DNA of 64,000 nucleotides from Penium margaritaceum. Taxonomy: Eukaryota; Streptophyta; Zygnematophyceae; Desmidiales; Peniaceae. Location of the stretch: assembly GCA_023375785.1 (NCBI GenBank), contig SZWC01000095.1:388277-452276 (forward strand), read 5' to 3'. The translations under genes were made by a program, and so were the position numbers. Below are positions 24,284-35,850 of this stretch, piece by piece; position 1 is the first letter of the stretch; every line of letters starts with the position of its first letter. Under the pieces are notes generated by a model. It saw only the letters and a list, made by a program, of their open reading frames with translations. It did not search any database and had not been told where the DNA came from.

Positions 24284-27130
24284 TGGCTGACAACGAGACT
24301 ACAGAAGTACCTCCCACCCCTGAGGAAGCGGAACTCATCACCCGTGCTCGCCAGCTCGGACTCCGCGGATGGGGAATGCAGGAGGCAGCGCAAGTGCAAA
24401 ACAACCTGCGACGGCAGGCGGAAGCTGTTGAAGCCTGGCTGTAGGATGCCATCGCAGCCCATTCCGTGCACCTTGCTGAGAAGCGCCATCTAGCGGATCC
24501 CCCGTGTACTGAAGGCCCAGCTGCCGCGGCACCCTCATCTGATCCTCGCACTACTCCAATTGCTGCAGCAGACCCCACAGACCCAGTGGAGAAGCTATTC
24601 ACTACCCCCATTGCTGCTGTAAACGTCTTTGATTTCCTCCGCATCCACCCTGAGCTTGCTCCGTGACTCAAAGAGGAATTCACCAGGGCCAATCATCGCC
24701 TCCAGGCTGTCGGCATCTCTCTCAACTGCACCACGCCGTTGCACGGCACACAGAACACCCGTCGATTCATTCCAGAGGCACCACTAGCCTTGACTACAAC
24801 GGAAAGGGACTGGGGATGGGCACCACAGCCTCTGGAACCACCACGCCGCGACGACCGGCACTACGAGGCCGCCTGTTGTGTTGTCTGGATCTGCGGGCAG
24901 AAGTTCCTCACCATCATCGACACTAGAGCAACCCACACTACGTTCGCTTTCCGCGTCCTCCTTGTGGTCGGCTGGGCGGACCCCGTCCTTTCCACACACT
25001 GACTATTCAGCAATGCGGCGGGCGGAATGGACTACGGGGATGGGGAAGTGCACGGGCTTCCATTGCAGGTGGGGTCTCTCCACGAACCAGTGGATGCTCA
25101 GGTCACGAGGGCCCAAACCTACAACATCCTCCTGGGCATGGACTATCTCCTTCCGCGGCAAGCCAACCTCCTTTTCTCCCTTGGTGTCATGCAATTCACA
25201 TCCAAAACAGGCACATAGGAAAACGCCCTCATCACAGTCAAAAACTGGGTGGCGGTGCCCATCACCAACGGTGAGGCCTTTTCCTTCCTTGAAGCCGCAC
25301 TAGAAGACTCAAACACTCATTCCCAGCACGACCTGGTACCCGCGGAGGACACACTCGACACGGAGAACATCCCGGTCGCGGAATGGCATGAGCTGACCAT
25401 GGACCTTGCGGAACCAGGCGTGCGGGGTATCCTCCTTGGGTTGTGGCAGTGGGGAGAACAAGTATTCGACAAAGGTCTTCCCCTGGAAGACGAAGAAGAG
25501 TTTTACCCTATCCGAGCCTAGGCACCACCGCCGCCCCCCCGCTAGGACCACATCCTGCACCCCCGTCTCTCTCAACCACGAAAACAGGACTTCTGCGACC
25601 TCCTCGACTCCTTCTCTAACATCTTTGCTGGTTCGGTGACGGACCTTGGGGCAATTCATGCTTTCCACGTCATCTCCACTGGGACAGCTGCCCCGACCAA
25701 GCAAAAGGTCCATCGCATACTCCCTGACCAGGAGCAGATCATCACGGAGGGTCTCGCGGAGCTGAAGGCACAAGGGGTGATTGTCCCCATCGTGAGCCCC
25801 TGGCGCACAAAACTGGTCATCGTTGGCAAGCCTGACAGATCCAAGCGGTTCTGTGTCAACTTCCGCGACCTCAACTGAGTCACAGAAGAAGACGCCTATC
25901 CCATGCCGCTGAGGAACGTCAGCAAGGCCGCGGATAGTTTGCGAAGCTGGATGTCAAGGCAGCTTTCCATGCTGTTCCTATGCATCCAGACTCTATTGCC
26001 AAGACCGCCTTCGTAACGCCAAAAGGACTCTACGCCTTCACCCGCATGCCTTTTGGCCTCCGCAACGCCAGCGCGACCTTCCAAAATGTGATGGACTCCA
26101 CACTCCGCGGCATCCCAAATGTGAGCTGCTGCATTGATGATATCATGGTGGCGGCCCATAGATTCGCGGAGCTCTTCTTATCTCTCACCGCTGTCTTCTC
26201 CGCTCTCCGCGCTGCCAACCTCAAGCTAAAAGCCGCGAAGTGCTCCATCGGCGCAGTAGAGATGGAATTATTGGGATTCGTCATGAGTGCAGACGGGATT
26301 AAGACGGACCCAGAAAAGATCGCGGCGGTCCACGAGTGGCGCCAGCCTACAACTGCAGCACAGATCAAATCTTCCTCGGATTCGTCTCCTTCTACCGCAA
26401 GTTTGTCCGCGACCACGCCCGCATCCTTCGCCCCTTACAAAAACTTACCCATCAAGATACGCCCTTCGATTGGACAGCGGAGTGTGCTGCAGCTTGGGCG
26501 GAGATCAAGCATCAGCTGGTTACCGCGCCCATGTTGGAGTTCCCTAACTTCAACCTCCCTTTCTCTATCACCACTGACTGGTCGGGATATGGACTCGGCG
26601 CAGTTCTGTCGTAAACGGTCCAAGAACCTGTCCAACGGGTGATTGCTTACGCGAGCCAAACGCTCACGGACCGCGAGTGGAAGAACCCACCAGTGAAGGG
26701 CGAGTGCCTGGCCGTCCTTTGGGCTCTCCAGCATTTCCGCGATTACATCAAAAACGGTAAGCCCTTCACCGTCTTCACTCACCACCAGGCACTCCAATGG
26801 CTCCTCACTACTCAGAACCACGAGGGTATCCTGGCCAAGTGGGCTCTTCTCCTGCAGGGCAATAACATGAGAATCAAGTATCAGCCCGGCCTTGCCAACT
26901 ACAACGCTAACGTCCTCAGTCGCCTTCCCCATGAAGCATGGCCAGCCCCCGCAGATCAGCAGGAAGATCACACGGATTCCCTCCCCCAACCCGCTCCTTC
27001 CCCTGCTGATGCCGAGCCCAAGTGGGAGGATGTTGCCCGAGAATTCACTGACGATGAGCAGGATATCGCACACCAGCTACTGTCTGAGCTGGACTCCTCT
27101 GTAGACCCGGATTCCGCGGAGGCTGTTGGC
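24284..27130 (+). mobile_element. Gypsy-1: Ty3/gypsy protease, RT and RNase H
   Basis: A leader domain (about 24284-24860) precedes a retropepsin-like region (about 24880-25215) with FLTIIDTRATHTTFA at the active-site position and YNILLGMDYLLPRQANLLFS, the YDxILGMDWL flap-side block of gypsy proteases. RT (about 25630-26320) has KRFCVNFRDLN, TRMPFGLRNASATFQNVMDS and the IDD box (CCIDDIMVA near 26130). RNase H (about 26450-27000) has FDWTAECAAAWAEIKHQL, ITTDWSGYGLGAVLS and KGECLAVLWALQHFRDYI, and ends NANVLSRLPHEAWP. Broken in several places (fewer than ten), it is better kept than most Copia copies here. LTRs were not located. The integrase region at 31386 onward could belong to this same element. 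Confidence 0.82.
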
Positions 27131-27329
27131 CTGAGGGTGAGTGTGCACCCTGGAGGGTCCCTAGCAGTGGCTGGTTCACACCACCAACTGTTTTTGGAGA
27201 GACTGAAACTGTGGAGGCAACTGGTTCCAAGGATGGCAGAAAACTGGTCAGAGATTGAGGCAACAGTTTTGGCCTGAATTGACAGGGAATGTACACTTAA
27301 TCAAGGCTCATAAGCAGTGGCATTTTATA

Positions 27330-27761
27330 GCCACTGATCTAAGCTTTCCAGAACACCAAAGCATGCCAGATTTGAAGTTTCCTAGGAGATTCTATGGCTT
27401 CTAGATTGGCCCTTGGTAGGCTGTCCTTTTCTCACCTAGGAAGGCATTCCTTCCCTCCTCTAGAATCTTCTGCCCCTTCCTAGATTCCTCAGCTTGCTTC
27501 TAGTAGGAGGGAAGGTGTCCAGAAGACCAAGGCACCTCTAGATGCCTTGTAGGACAAGTCACCCCTTCTAGAAGGTGTGCCACCTTCCTGGACCCTCACC
27601 TGGCCTTCTAGAAACTCAAGGAGGAATTCTAGAGTTTGAGCTAGCTTCCTGGCATCTATATTTCACCTCCCTTGAGGCAGGGCAGAGTTTCATCTTGTGG
27701 GAATTGAACCCGGGCCCCTGCCTCTAGAGGTGGACACCATTAACCACTAAGCCACAAAGGC
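27330..27761 (-). mobile_element. tRNA-derived SINE-like element
   Basis: On the minus strand, TGGCTTAGTGGTTAATGG (27754-27737) fits a pol III A box and GGTTCAATTCC (27710-27700) fits the B box consensus GGTTCRANNCC. The two starts are 44 nt apart. The acceptor-like start GCCTTTG (27761-27755) has no matching 3' strand, so this is a SINE head, not a working tRNA gene. The body downstream is an unusual sequence with many TCTAGA/CTAGAA words (27400-27730). The 3' end is uncertain and no poly-A or target duplication was seen. It separates Gypsy-1 RNase H from the next retropepsin region. Confidence 0.6.
27700..27754 (-). promoter_or_regulatory. Internal pol III promoter (A and B boxes) of the SINE
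   Basis: The A box at 27754-27737 and B box at 27710-27700 on the minus strand are both close to consensus and correctly spaced. Confidence 0.65.
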
Positions 27762-28299
27762 TTGTCTTTTTGGTGTTCCTTTTTGGAGTCACTCCTGCCA
27801 TGGTGAGGAGCATCACTCCAACAGAGGCCCTCCCTGCCCTGTCCGTCAATGGCCTCCAGCTTGCCTGCCGCTATAACCCTACGATCCGCGGATGGACCCT
27901 AGAGGAGATTGCCCCACACCTCCCCACGCGCTCTACTCTTCCGCAACCCCATCGTGTCCCCTCTACTACCCAGCCCGTTGTCCACCCTCCACCAGTACCG
28001 ACTGCCCCCTCTACCTCCCCTCTCCTTGACGATGGCCACCCTCTTCCCTCGGTTGACTTTCTCCTTCACTCCCCTGCATCCGCGGACCGTCTCTAGGCCC
28101 TCTTCTCCTCTCTCAACCCCTCCTTATCCTCCGTCGGTATCTGCCTCTCCTGTACCCTAGACCGCGACACGGGTGTGGGCATGGTTGCCAAGGAAATCCT
28201 CACGACCCACTCCCGTGTTCGGACGACCGCTGCTCGTGTACCGCGTACTTAGCTCCCGCTCCTATGATTCCCGGACCACCTACACACGCCAAGATCTAC

Positions 28300-28640
28300 G
28301 TGGCCTGGTGTTATGTTTGGGTGTGTGCCCGCAAATTTGTGGCTATCGTGGACACTGGTGTCACACACACCACCATCGCACTGCGGATGGTCAACACTCC
28401 GAACATCCCCTATCTCCTCGAACCCACCCGGCTCCGCTTCTCCATCTCTACTGGCGCCATTGATGCACCCATCCGGCAGATTGTGGCCCTCCCCATGCAG
28501 GTGGCGAACGTTCATGCACCGCACACCGTCCAGGTGTGCGACATATGGACGTATGACATGCTCCTGGCGGCGGACTGGCTTGCGCCACGCAAAGCCGATG
28601 CATTGTTGGGCGCCGGCGTTCTCAGTCTCATTTTTGCTTC
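28300..28640 (+). pseudogene. Second gypsy retropepsin region (fossil)
   Basis: VWVCARKFVAIVDTGVTHTT carries a canonical DTG active-site triad, and YDMLLAADWLAPRKADALLG is the equivalent of the LLGMDWL block. It is parallel along its length to the Gypsy-1 retropepsin (24880-25215), so the two are copies of one lineage. Confidence 0.75.
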
Positions 28641-28979
28641 CAGAGTTAGTTCATTTACTCCGCTTTTCACTTTGCCTCGGCCACACTCACTCCCTCCTTC
28701 CATGGTTACTGAACTGACCGGCACCGGTGCTCGACTCACCCGCCGCCTCACACGAATCTCTGGTTTGAGCCGTGGAGAGGCCTCAAACATGGCTCGCCCT
28801 TCCAGCGCAGAGACCGCGCCTTCAACAATGGGGGATGGCCCATCAAGAAGACAGCTACGGAGAAACCACGCGGGCCGGGCCGCGGCACCAGCTGCCGGCG
28901 CGGGACGTCCCGCAGCAGACAGAACGGCATCCCCTACAGTAGCGGCTGCAGCCTCGCCATGACCTGCTCCCACCACAGC

Positions 28980-30100
28980 ACCAATGCTGGGACAACCCTC
29001 TGCAGGTGCAGAATCATTAGCGGCTACACCCACAACAACAGCAGCCGCGCTAATGGAACCGGCTGGCGCACCATCAGCACCTGGCTCTTCCGCACCCACC
29101 GCGTACTCCTATTTTCCACCGGCCTTGAGAGGCAGCCCAAACCAGGAGGCAGTGCACCCTTTGCTCAGCGCAGGAGCAGTGATGGAGGGCGCGTGGACCA
29201 ATCTGGAGGAGGAGAGCCCTGGGGACAGCGGAGATCAACCCAAGGGCACTCGCCTGCTGGACGTGGTCAGCAGTGTCGTTCTGCACATACAAGCCGAACT
29301 ACCAGTGACGATCCGCGTGATACTGGCGGAGTTATTCTTTGGTCGAGCCTGGCATGTGGTCCTGAAGGGCATGGCCAAAGGTGCCATGGCTCTTGGGCAA
29401 CATGAGCGACAAGTGCAGCTGCTGGAAACAGCAGGCGCGGAGCGTCTCATCGCGGCGCTACGCGACGTCTCGAAATTCCACCCGGAGCAAGCGCGCGAAA
29501 TGGTGGGCGTGGCGGAGTTCCTCCACACGGACCGGCCGGACCTCTTGGTGGAAACCACCTGCCAGTGGTGGCTCAAGGTGCGCCGGGACCAGAAGCAGGA
29601 CCCCACGTGGCGATATGTGCACCTCCTCCAGGAGCGAGCCCGGGCTCTTGCTATCTACCACATCCACCACATGCCAGCAGGAGTGGCGGAGGCACCGCAC
29701 AGGAAATCCGTGGCAGATGAGTGGAGGTGGGGATACCTGTTCTGCCTCACCTTCGCCAGGTGTGAGACGCAGTGCACGCCCCAGGAGATTGCACATATCA
29801 CCGCGGCAGAATGATGATGCGATGGCTGGCAGAAGGCCATCGATAAGTGCTGGGGCTTGTCCCTTGAGGGGGTGTCACGCACCCGGATTGGGGCTGCAGA
29901 GACGGAAGAATTATGGACGGCGCTCCAACAAACTGGCCAGTCGCTGAGAGAACAGGTGGTGCGGCGCTTGGTCAAGGAAGCCGCGGAGGTGTGCAGGGAG
30001 GAGAAAAACCGAACTGTCGCTGAGGCGGAGGAGGCCCAGGAATACCTCCAGGCCTCTCCCGAGTTCACTCAGAAACGGGACATACTGCAAGTGTTGTGGC
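28980..30100 (+). pseudogene. Unrecognised helical region of Gypsy-2, possibly Gag (fossil)
   Basis: After an Ala/Pro-rich start (about 28980-29150) come predicted helical segments (TRLLDVVSSVVLHIQAELP, REMVGVAEFLHTDRPDLLVE, TWRYVHLLQERARALAIYHI). No family motif was recognised. A Gag-like role is possible from the helical composition, but its position after a retropepsin is not the normal gypsy order unless a new element starts here. Confidence 0.4.
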
Positions 30101-30660
30101 AATAAGAGAAGGAGGAGGAGAGGAAAGAAGCGCTCGCGGCGGCGGAACGAGTGGCAGCAGAGCTGGCGGCAGCGCAGGATGCAGCAGAATAGGAAGTGGC
30201 GGCAAGATGTAGGGCGGCGGCAGAACAGGCAGCAACGGAAGCAAAGGCAGCAAAGGAGAGGGTGGCGGCTGAACGAGCGGCCGTGGAAGCAGCAGAAAAG
30301 AAAGCGGCAGTTGAACAAGCGGCAGCAGTGGCGGTAGAAGAGAAAGCAGTGGCTGAGTGAGCGGCAGCAGAAGCAGTGGCGGCAGCAGAAGAGAAGGCGG
30401 TGGCTAAATGAGCGGTCATGGAAGCGGCAGCGGCAGCGGCTAGGCAAGCCACTGAGAGAAGGGCGGCGGAAGAGCGGGCAGCGGCGGAGGCAGCAAAAGC
30501 AGTGGCAGCCAGAGAAGCTGCCAAAGCCACAACGGAGCACTTGACGGCTGGGGGCACGCCAACACGAGCGGCGGAGGGGCAGAAGGCCAAGAAGGCAAGG
30601 AGCGAAGCACGGGGCAAGGTCATGACAGGGGCAGCAGCTGCAGAAAAAGAAGCACGGGAG
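30100..30660 (+). pseudogene. Ala/Glu-rich coiled-coil region of Gypsy-2 (fossil)
   Basis: A long, highly charged Ala/Glu/Lys/Arg repeat (for example EERAAAEAAKAVAAREAAKA) built from imperfect GCGGCGGAA-like triplets, predicted to form one extended helix or coiled coil. Low complexity and repeat expansion could have made it. It follows the helical region without a gap. Confidence 0.55.
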
Positions 30661-31385
30661 TACGCACCGTGACCTGCCACGTTGGCAGCCTCACTTGGTG
30701 GGAAGGCCAGACTCTAGGAGGCAGCAACAGCACTGACCAAGAGGGCCGCGGCATCCGCTGCCACCAGCAAGAAGGTCACCCCGTCTCGCGCCACTTCTGT
30801 CAGCAGCATGGCCACTCCAGACAAGGAACAGGCCACAAGCGGGCAGGTCCCATCCGCAGAAACAACACCAACGTCCCGCCAACGGGATTAAGGGAAGCAA
30901 GCGGTGGATGATAGCCCTGCTGAAGAGCCCTCCGCCAAGCAAAGCAAGCAACGCCTCCCATCGGAAGGCACCCTCCCGAGCATCGACCCGGGAAAACTGG
31001 CTCAGGCTCAGTGAGAAGCCGCCCAGGCAGCAGAACTACTCCTGGCAGTGTTGCGCAAAGTTCCGATGCCGGCCGACATGGTCCCGGCTCAACTCCAACC
31101 CATTATAGAGCTAGCCCGCGCAACAACTCCGCACGAAGAGGCGCCAGGGGAGGCCGCCGCAGGAGCAGCAGCTAAGAGAAAGACAGGTGCGGTAGTGCTC
31201 TCAGAACTCAGTGAGTTGCCACAAGAAGACGACGAGGAGCGGCCCATCGCGAAGGGGCAAGGCTTGCTGCGACTCTCTAAGGCTGCGGCACGATGGCGAC
31301 AGGAAATGGAGGTGATTGAAATCCGCAACGGATGAGGGAGACGACATGGTGGGCCGCCAGAGACACGCCTACGGGACCAATGGGA

Positions 31386-33010
31386 CGAGGGGGAGCTGCG
31401 CGCGGTGGGAATCCTCCGTCTCTTCCCAGCACCAGACAGATGGGACAGGGAACCTCTTGTGTATGACGAGGAAAACCGCCGACGGCTACACGTGATGAAG
31501 ACAAAGCAGGATGCAAGGCAGGCGCGAGGGCTGCCGGGGGAGGAACCAGAGATGAAAAGAAAGCCAGGAGAAGTGGCCGCGGAGAAGGTGGGAAAGATGA
31601 AAGGGCCGGTGGGAACACAGGAATGGCAGATTTGGCAGACGGCGCACATCCTTCTCCATGCCAGCACCTGGGAACAGCAAAAGGTGGAGGCGCAAAAGGT
31701 GTATGAATCCTTGGGAAGGAGGCTGGGGGTGGATTTTGACAGGCGGAAGAAGGACGACCTCGCCCGACTCTGCGAGCATTACGCTTGGGAGGGCGGCCGC
31801 CTTTGACGTGTCATGCCGCGGGTCCCGTGGGTGTCTCCGCCCACCCTGCTGAAGGTGGTGGTTGAGGCCTATCACCGCCACCACCACTCCGGCATGCAGG
31901 CACTCAAGGACCGCTTGACTCCCATCCTGTACGTGTCGAACCTCGCGGCACTGGTCAGAGAGGTGGTGCAGTAGTGCGCCCCCTGCGAGCGGAGCCAGAA
32001 AATTACGCCGCGGGATATGCCGCTCTTCCAACCCTCCCCCATCGGTGAACCCCTGGAGCGAGTCATCATCGACTTCCATGGGCCACGTGCTCGCAGCGTC
32101 CAAGGGAATAGGTACTGGGTCGCCGCTGTGGACCACTTCACAAAATACCCGTGGGTCCGCACAGTGCCCGACAAGTCCTCAGTCCAGGGTGCACGCTTCA
32201 TCAAGGAGGAGATCTTCTACCGGTTTGGTGGTTGCAGTGTGGTACACAGCAACAACGGCACTGAGTTTATGGGGGCGTTCCGCAAAGAACTCGCGGAATG
32301 GGGCGCGCAGCACGTACATTCCGGGCGGTACTGCCCCGAGTCCCAGGGTCAGGTGGAAAGGGTGCACGACATCCTGGAACGGGCGGTGGCGACTGCGGAG
32401 AATAACGACTAGGGGGAAACCCTGAAGAAAATGGTGCACTCCATTAACAAAACACCCAGCCGTGCAACATCATTCTCCCCGCACCTCCTCCTTTCGGGCA
32501 GCCTTCGCGCGTGGCCCTGGCCATGCCGCACAAGCCGTTGCGACTACCACTAGACCCTGAGAGAAAGCAGGATGGATGCTCAGAGGACGAGCAGGAAGCG
32601 GCCAAGAACCGGGAAGTGCAAGAGTGGTTCTGGGAGCATTGCCAAAGAACAAACGCGGTGCGAGCAGAAGAGAGGCTGCGGGGCTCTGTCTCGGCCTGGC
32701 GCGGATGCGATGCTGCCAACCGCCGGCTCAACCATGGGGCGATTGATGAGGGAAACCTGGTGTATCTCCGCCCTTTCCCAGTTGCGGGGCGTGAGGCTGG
32801 GGAAGCACGGGAGGTGTACCGCGTGACCATCATGGATGCTGGACACGTCTGGCTAGAGGGGCCAGACCGGTTCAGTAACTGCAGCTATCCTACCACCGAG
32901 GTCGTGCTCCTCCCCCCGGCCTGGCAAACGCACATCCCTGGAGCCGGAGGACGTCTTCCCCCACTCGTGGAACGCAAGGAGTCGAGAGGCTCGAGAGCGG
33001 AGGAGGTATT
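31386..33010 (+). pseudogene. Gypsy-2 integrase region (fossil)
   Basis: The zinc-binding H-H...C-C domain is near 31870-31990 (AYHRHHHSGMQALKDRL and CAPCERSQ). The catalytic core is near 32010-32400: VIIDFHGP gives the first Asp, VDHFTKYPWVRTVPDKSSV follows, HSNNGTEFMGAF stands at the second-Asp site, and CPESQGQVERVHDILERAVA carries the Glu. A GPY/F-like C-terminal part lies near 32740-32960 (NLVYLRPFPVAGRE, VYRVTIMDAGHVWLEGPDRF). No chromodomain was recognised after it. Confidence 0.78.
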
Positions 33011-33254
33011 GCACTAGTGCAAAACACAGGTCTCGGAGCAGGAGCACAAGTGGAGCCAGGAGCCACGGGCAGCTGAGCTGGAGGAGGGCCCCGATGTGTA
33101 GGAAGTGTCTGCGGGCAAAGTGCAGGCGGAGCAACAACGGCGAACAAAAGAACACCAGGGCCCGCAACAAGAGTAGCAAGAGCAGCAAGAGCAGCAGCAG
33201 ACGGCCACCGGAGAGGAAACCCCAAGGGCACCTGGCACCACTCCATAGAGAAGC

Positions 33255-34684
33255 GTGCCCATGAGCCCTCGCGAGCTGGCCACCTACACGGGCCCGTGTG
33301 TATGGTGTGGGGAAAATCTCCGTGCGGAGCCGCTCCAAAAGGTTGTGTGCCGCATATGTGGCAATTCGGCGCATCAGTATGCAGCAGGAGCCACGAAGAC
33401 TTGCATCAGGCTAAACCACACCTGCCTACGGTGTGTGAGCCAGGCCGGAGAGGAGAAGGAGGCAGAGAAGAAGGATGAGGAAGATGGGGGAACGGGCCCA
33501 GGCTCGGGAGGAGGGCAGGCGTGTGGAAGATGGGACCCGGAGGAGGGGGAGGAAGAAGAAGATGAAGAGGAAGAAGAGGAGCAGGCAGGAGTGCGCTGAG
33601 GCCCGTGCACGGTCTCTGGGACCACAATGTGACAGTGGCAGGCAGAGGGTCAGATGGCGGATGCAGAATGGGCACAAAAAGAGAGGGAGGATACGACGTG
33701 TACCCAATGTGGGCGCCACTGGGGTTTGACGGTAGAAGACTACAGGTGCTGCTTTTGCAAAATCTGTGAGAGATGCCTGGAACAGCCGGGGGACAAGGAG
33801 GGAGGTCGGACCGGACCCAAGGTGTGTGGGAAAGGCTGCCCAATCATGGAGACGCAGCGCGGAGTTTGGAAACCGCCCCGGATAAATGAGGAAGGGGAGG
33901 AGTTGGAGTTGGAGGACGAGGAAGCGCAGGGTTCACCGGAGGAGGTGCCGCACACCACAAACTGCCCCACCTTTGTCAAAGTCGTGCGCGAGGGTGGACG
34001 CTGCATTGCCTACATTAGAACCACCCACCAGGCTTGTCAAGTCGCGGGCAGCTCTCCTTGGGCGGGCTATTGTCATGGGTGTGTGTTTGCGATGCACTCA
34101 TGGAGGAGGATTGTGTGATCCCATACGAAAAGGACACCATGGCGCCACTCTGCGGAGGATGCGAAGCAGACCTAAAAGGGTTCGGCAAGGCATGCGGGAT
34201 GTGAAGGAAGATGTGTCACCTGTGGTGTGGAGGACGAGGGAAAGAGGGGATCTGGACCTGCCGTTGCTGTCAGGCCAAGCCACGGAAGGGCAAATGGAAG
34301 TTCCCCAACCAGCACCGCCTCTGCACTGGGGATGGCTGCATGGGCCAGCTGAGCAGGACGGTCTACAGATGCGAGCACTATGGACAGTTTGCCCATGAAG
34401 CGTGTGCCGCGGAGATGGGGCGAAGTGAGGGAGGAAAGCCAGTCTGCCGGTGCTCAAGCTGCAGGACTTATGAGCGAGCACCACACTGCTCCTCCTGTAA
34501 GAAGCCCATGGGTGCGGAAGCACCTACAATCGAGGCACGGTGCGAGGGGTGTCGGCTCTTCGTTCACAGCGGATGCGCGGAGAGGTATCGGCGAGAGGGA
34601 GGAGAAGTGGAGACATACTGCCGACCATGCCAGGTCCACAATTGTCCCAGACCTCGCGAAAAATTCAGACTCCTGCCGCGCTGA
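33255..34684 (+). pseudogene. Cysteine-rich multi-zinc-finger region downstream of the integrase (fossil)
   Basis: Repeated Cys/His clusters occur in three neighbouring stretches. About 33290-33440: CVWCGENL, VCRICGNSAHQY and CLRCVSQ, then an acidic Glu/Asp tail. About 33690-34090: CTQCGRHWGL and CCFCKICERC, then another acidic run and a second Cys cluster. About 34210-34650: CHLWCGG, CRCCQAKP, CTGDGCMGQL, YRCEHYGQFAHEACA, CRCSSC, CSSCKKP and CEGCRLFVHSGCAERY, ending YCRPCQVHNC. The CxxC...HxxC spacing resembles PHD, RING or C1 fingers. Standard gypsy elements have nothing of this kind after integrase. It may be an accessory retroelement gene or a captured host gene; the family was not identified. 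Confidence 0.6.
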
Positions 34685-34690
34685 AAGACT

Positions 34691-35805
34691 CTGGGACAGA
34701 GTCTTGCGAAAAAGGGGGGTTGGGGGCATCAGTGTCAGGCAGGCTTCTGCCGCAAGTCCGCAGAGGGGCCTATCCGCGGAGGAAGAGGGACCTGGGCGGA
34801 CTGGATCCCACGCTATGCACGCTGGCTCCCACGGTAAGCGCGGTAGAGCATGGGGTAGCTCGGAATCCAGTGGCGGTGAAGGCGAGCCACATGGCGGAAA
34901 GCTGCCGCAGGTTGGCATTGTCATCTGCGGCAACCTCCCTACGGCTATCTCAAGCTCTTGGACGAAGGGGCGGCCGCGCAAAGGACCAGCATGAAGGGAA
35001 GTGTGGAAGCAGTGAAAGAGGCGGGAAAAAGTGGCGGGAGGATTTGCGGTGGGAAAGAAACAAGGAGCGAGCCGCAGGAAGAAACACAATTACGAAGCCA
35101 ATCAATGCGGAAGAGGCAAAACAGCAGACGTGTGGAGTGATCAAGGGAGCAACGGCCAATCAGCACTGGAGTTGCTGCGCTAATCAAGCAGGAGGACCAG
35201 GAGGACGCACCGCGGAGAACGAAGATTCAAGAAAGAACATAAATTCCGCGTGCACGAGCCACGGATGTAGAAGAAAGACCCAATAGGAGAAGAAAGAAGA
35301 AAACATTTTCCCCTGTGTACTTACGGACGAGACCCGTGGTGCGTAGACGCACCGTGTGGAGTTCAAGTAGGATGAAAGAGGATGACATGAGAGGGACAAT
35401 ACCGATGGCGTGTAGACACGTTGTGCGTAGTTCCAAGTAGATACAGCCTAGATAGCGGTAGCGGAAGATGTCTCCAATCTCGATCGCTCTCTTGACCAGA
35501 TCTCCGCTTTTCATGTACTCTGCCCCTGATTAACAAAGACATTTACCTGCTCTATTTGTGCTCCCCTCACTCCAGTTCCCTGCCTATCCTTGTTTTTGGT
35601 GTTCTGCCCGCGGAAGGCGGGGCCGTACATCCGAGGAACCAAACTCGGGGTGAAGTGCACTGCCGGCGGGGCCCTTGCTTGCACACGGCCGTGGAACGAG
35701 GTTCCGCGGGGAGGAGCTGGAAGCCACGAGGTGGTGGGCTCGCGTGTGGCAAGAAGTGGATCGCGGAGTGCCACCCATCGGTGAGGTCGTTGCACGTAGT
35801 TTAGA
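34691..35805. other. Region after the zinc-finger block, possibly gypsy 3' UTR and LTR
   Basis: No coding domain was recognised. A pyrimidine-rich stretch near 35480-35590 with TGATTAACAAAGAC could be an LTR U5, but no second copy was found upstream, so LTR limits are not given. Confidence 0.3.
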
Positions 35806-35850
35806 TCTGTGGTCCGCGGAATTGATCTTAACAATTCCGCGGACCACAGA
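35806..35850. repeat. Perfect 19-bp inverted repeat with 7-nt loop
   Basis: TCTGTGGTCCGCGGAATTG (35806-35824) is the exact reverse complement of 35832-35850; the loop is ATCTTAA. The inner word TCCGCGGA is itself palindromic. It lies at the edge of the gypsy block beside a minisatellite. Confidence 0.92.

Larger units (their letters stand above)
27780..34690 (+). mobile_element. Gypsy-2: composite Ty3/gypsy block with accessory regions
   Basis: In order: a leader domain similar in layout to that of Gypsy-1 (27780-28260, TIRGWTLEEIAPHL compared with LRGWGMQEAAQV); a second retropepsin region (28300-28640); an unrecognised helical region (about 28980-30100); a long Ala/Glu coiled coil (30100-30660); a linker (31040-31335); a gypsy integrase (31386-33010); and a cysteine-rich multi-zinc-finger region (33255-34684). 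No RT lies between the second retropepsin and the integrase. The block is therefore either two nested elements, or one element (with Gypsy-1) whose RT part lies before the SINE. It is broken in many places (more than ten). LTRs were not found. Confidence 0.65.

Noticed and set aside
27684-27761. A functional tRNA gene
   Set aside because: The A and B boxes are good but the acceptor strands do not pair and the sequence continues into a SINE-like body.
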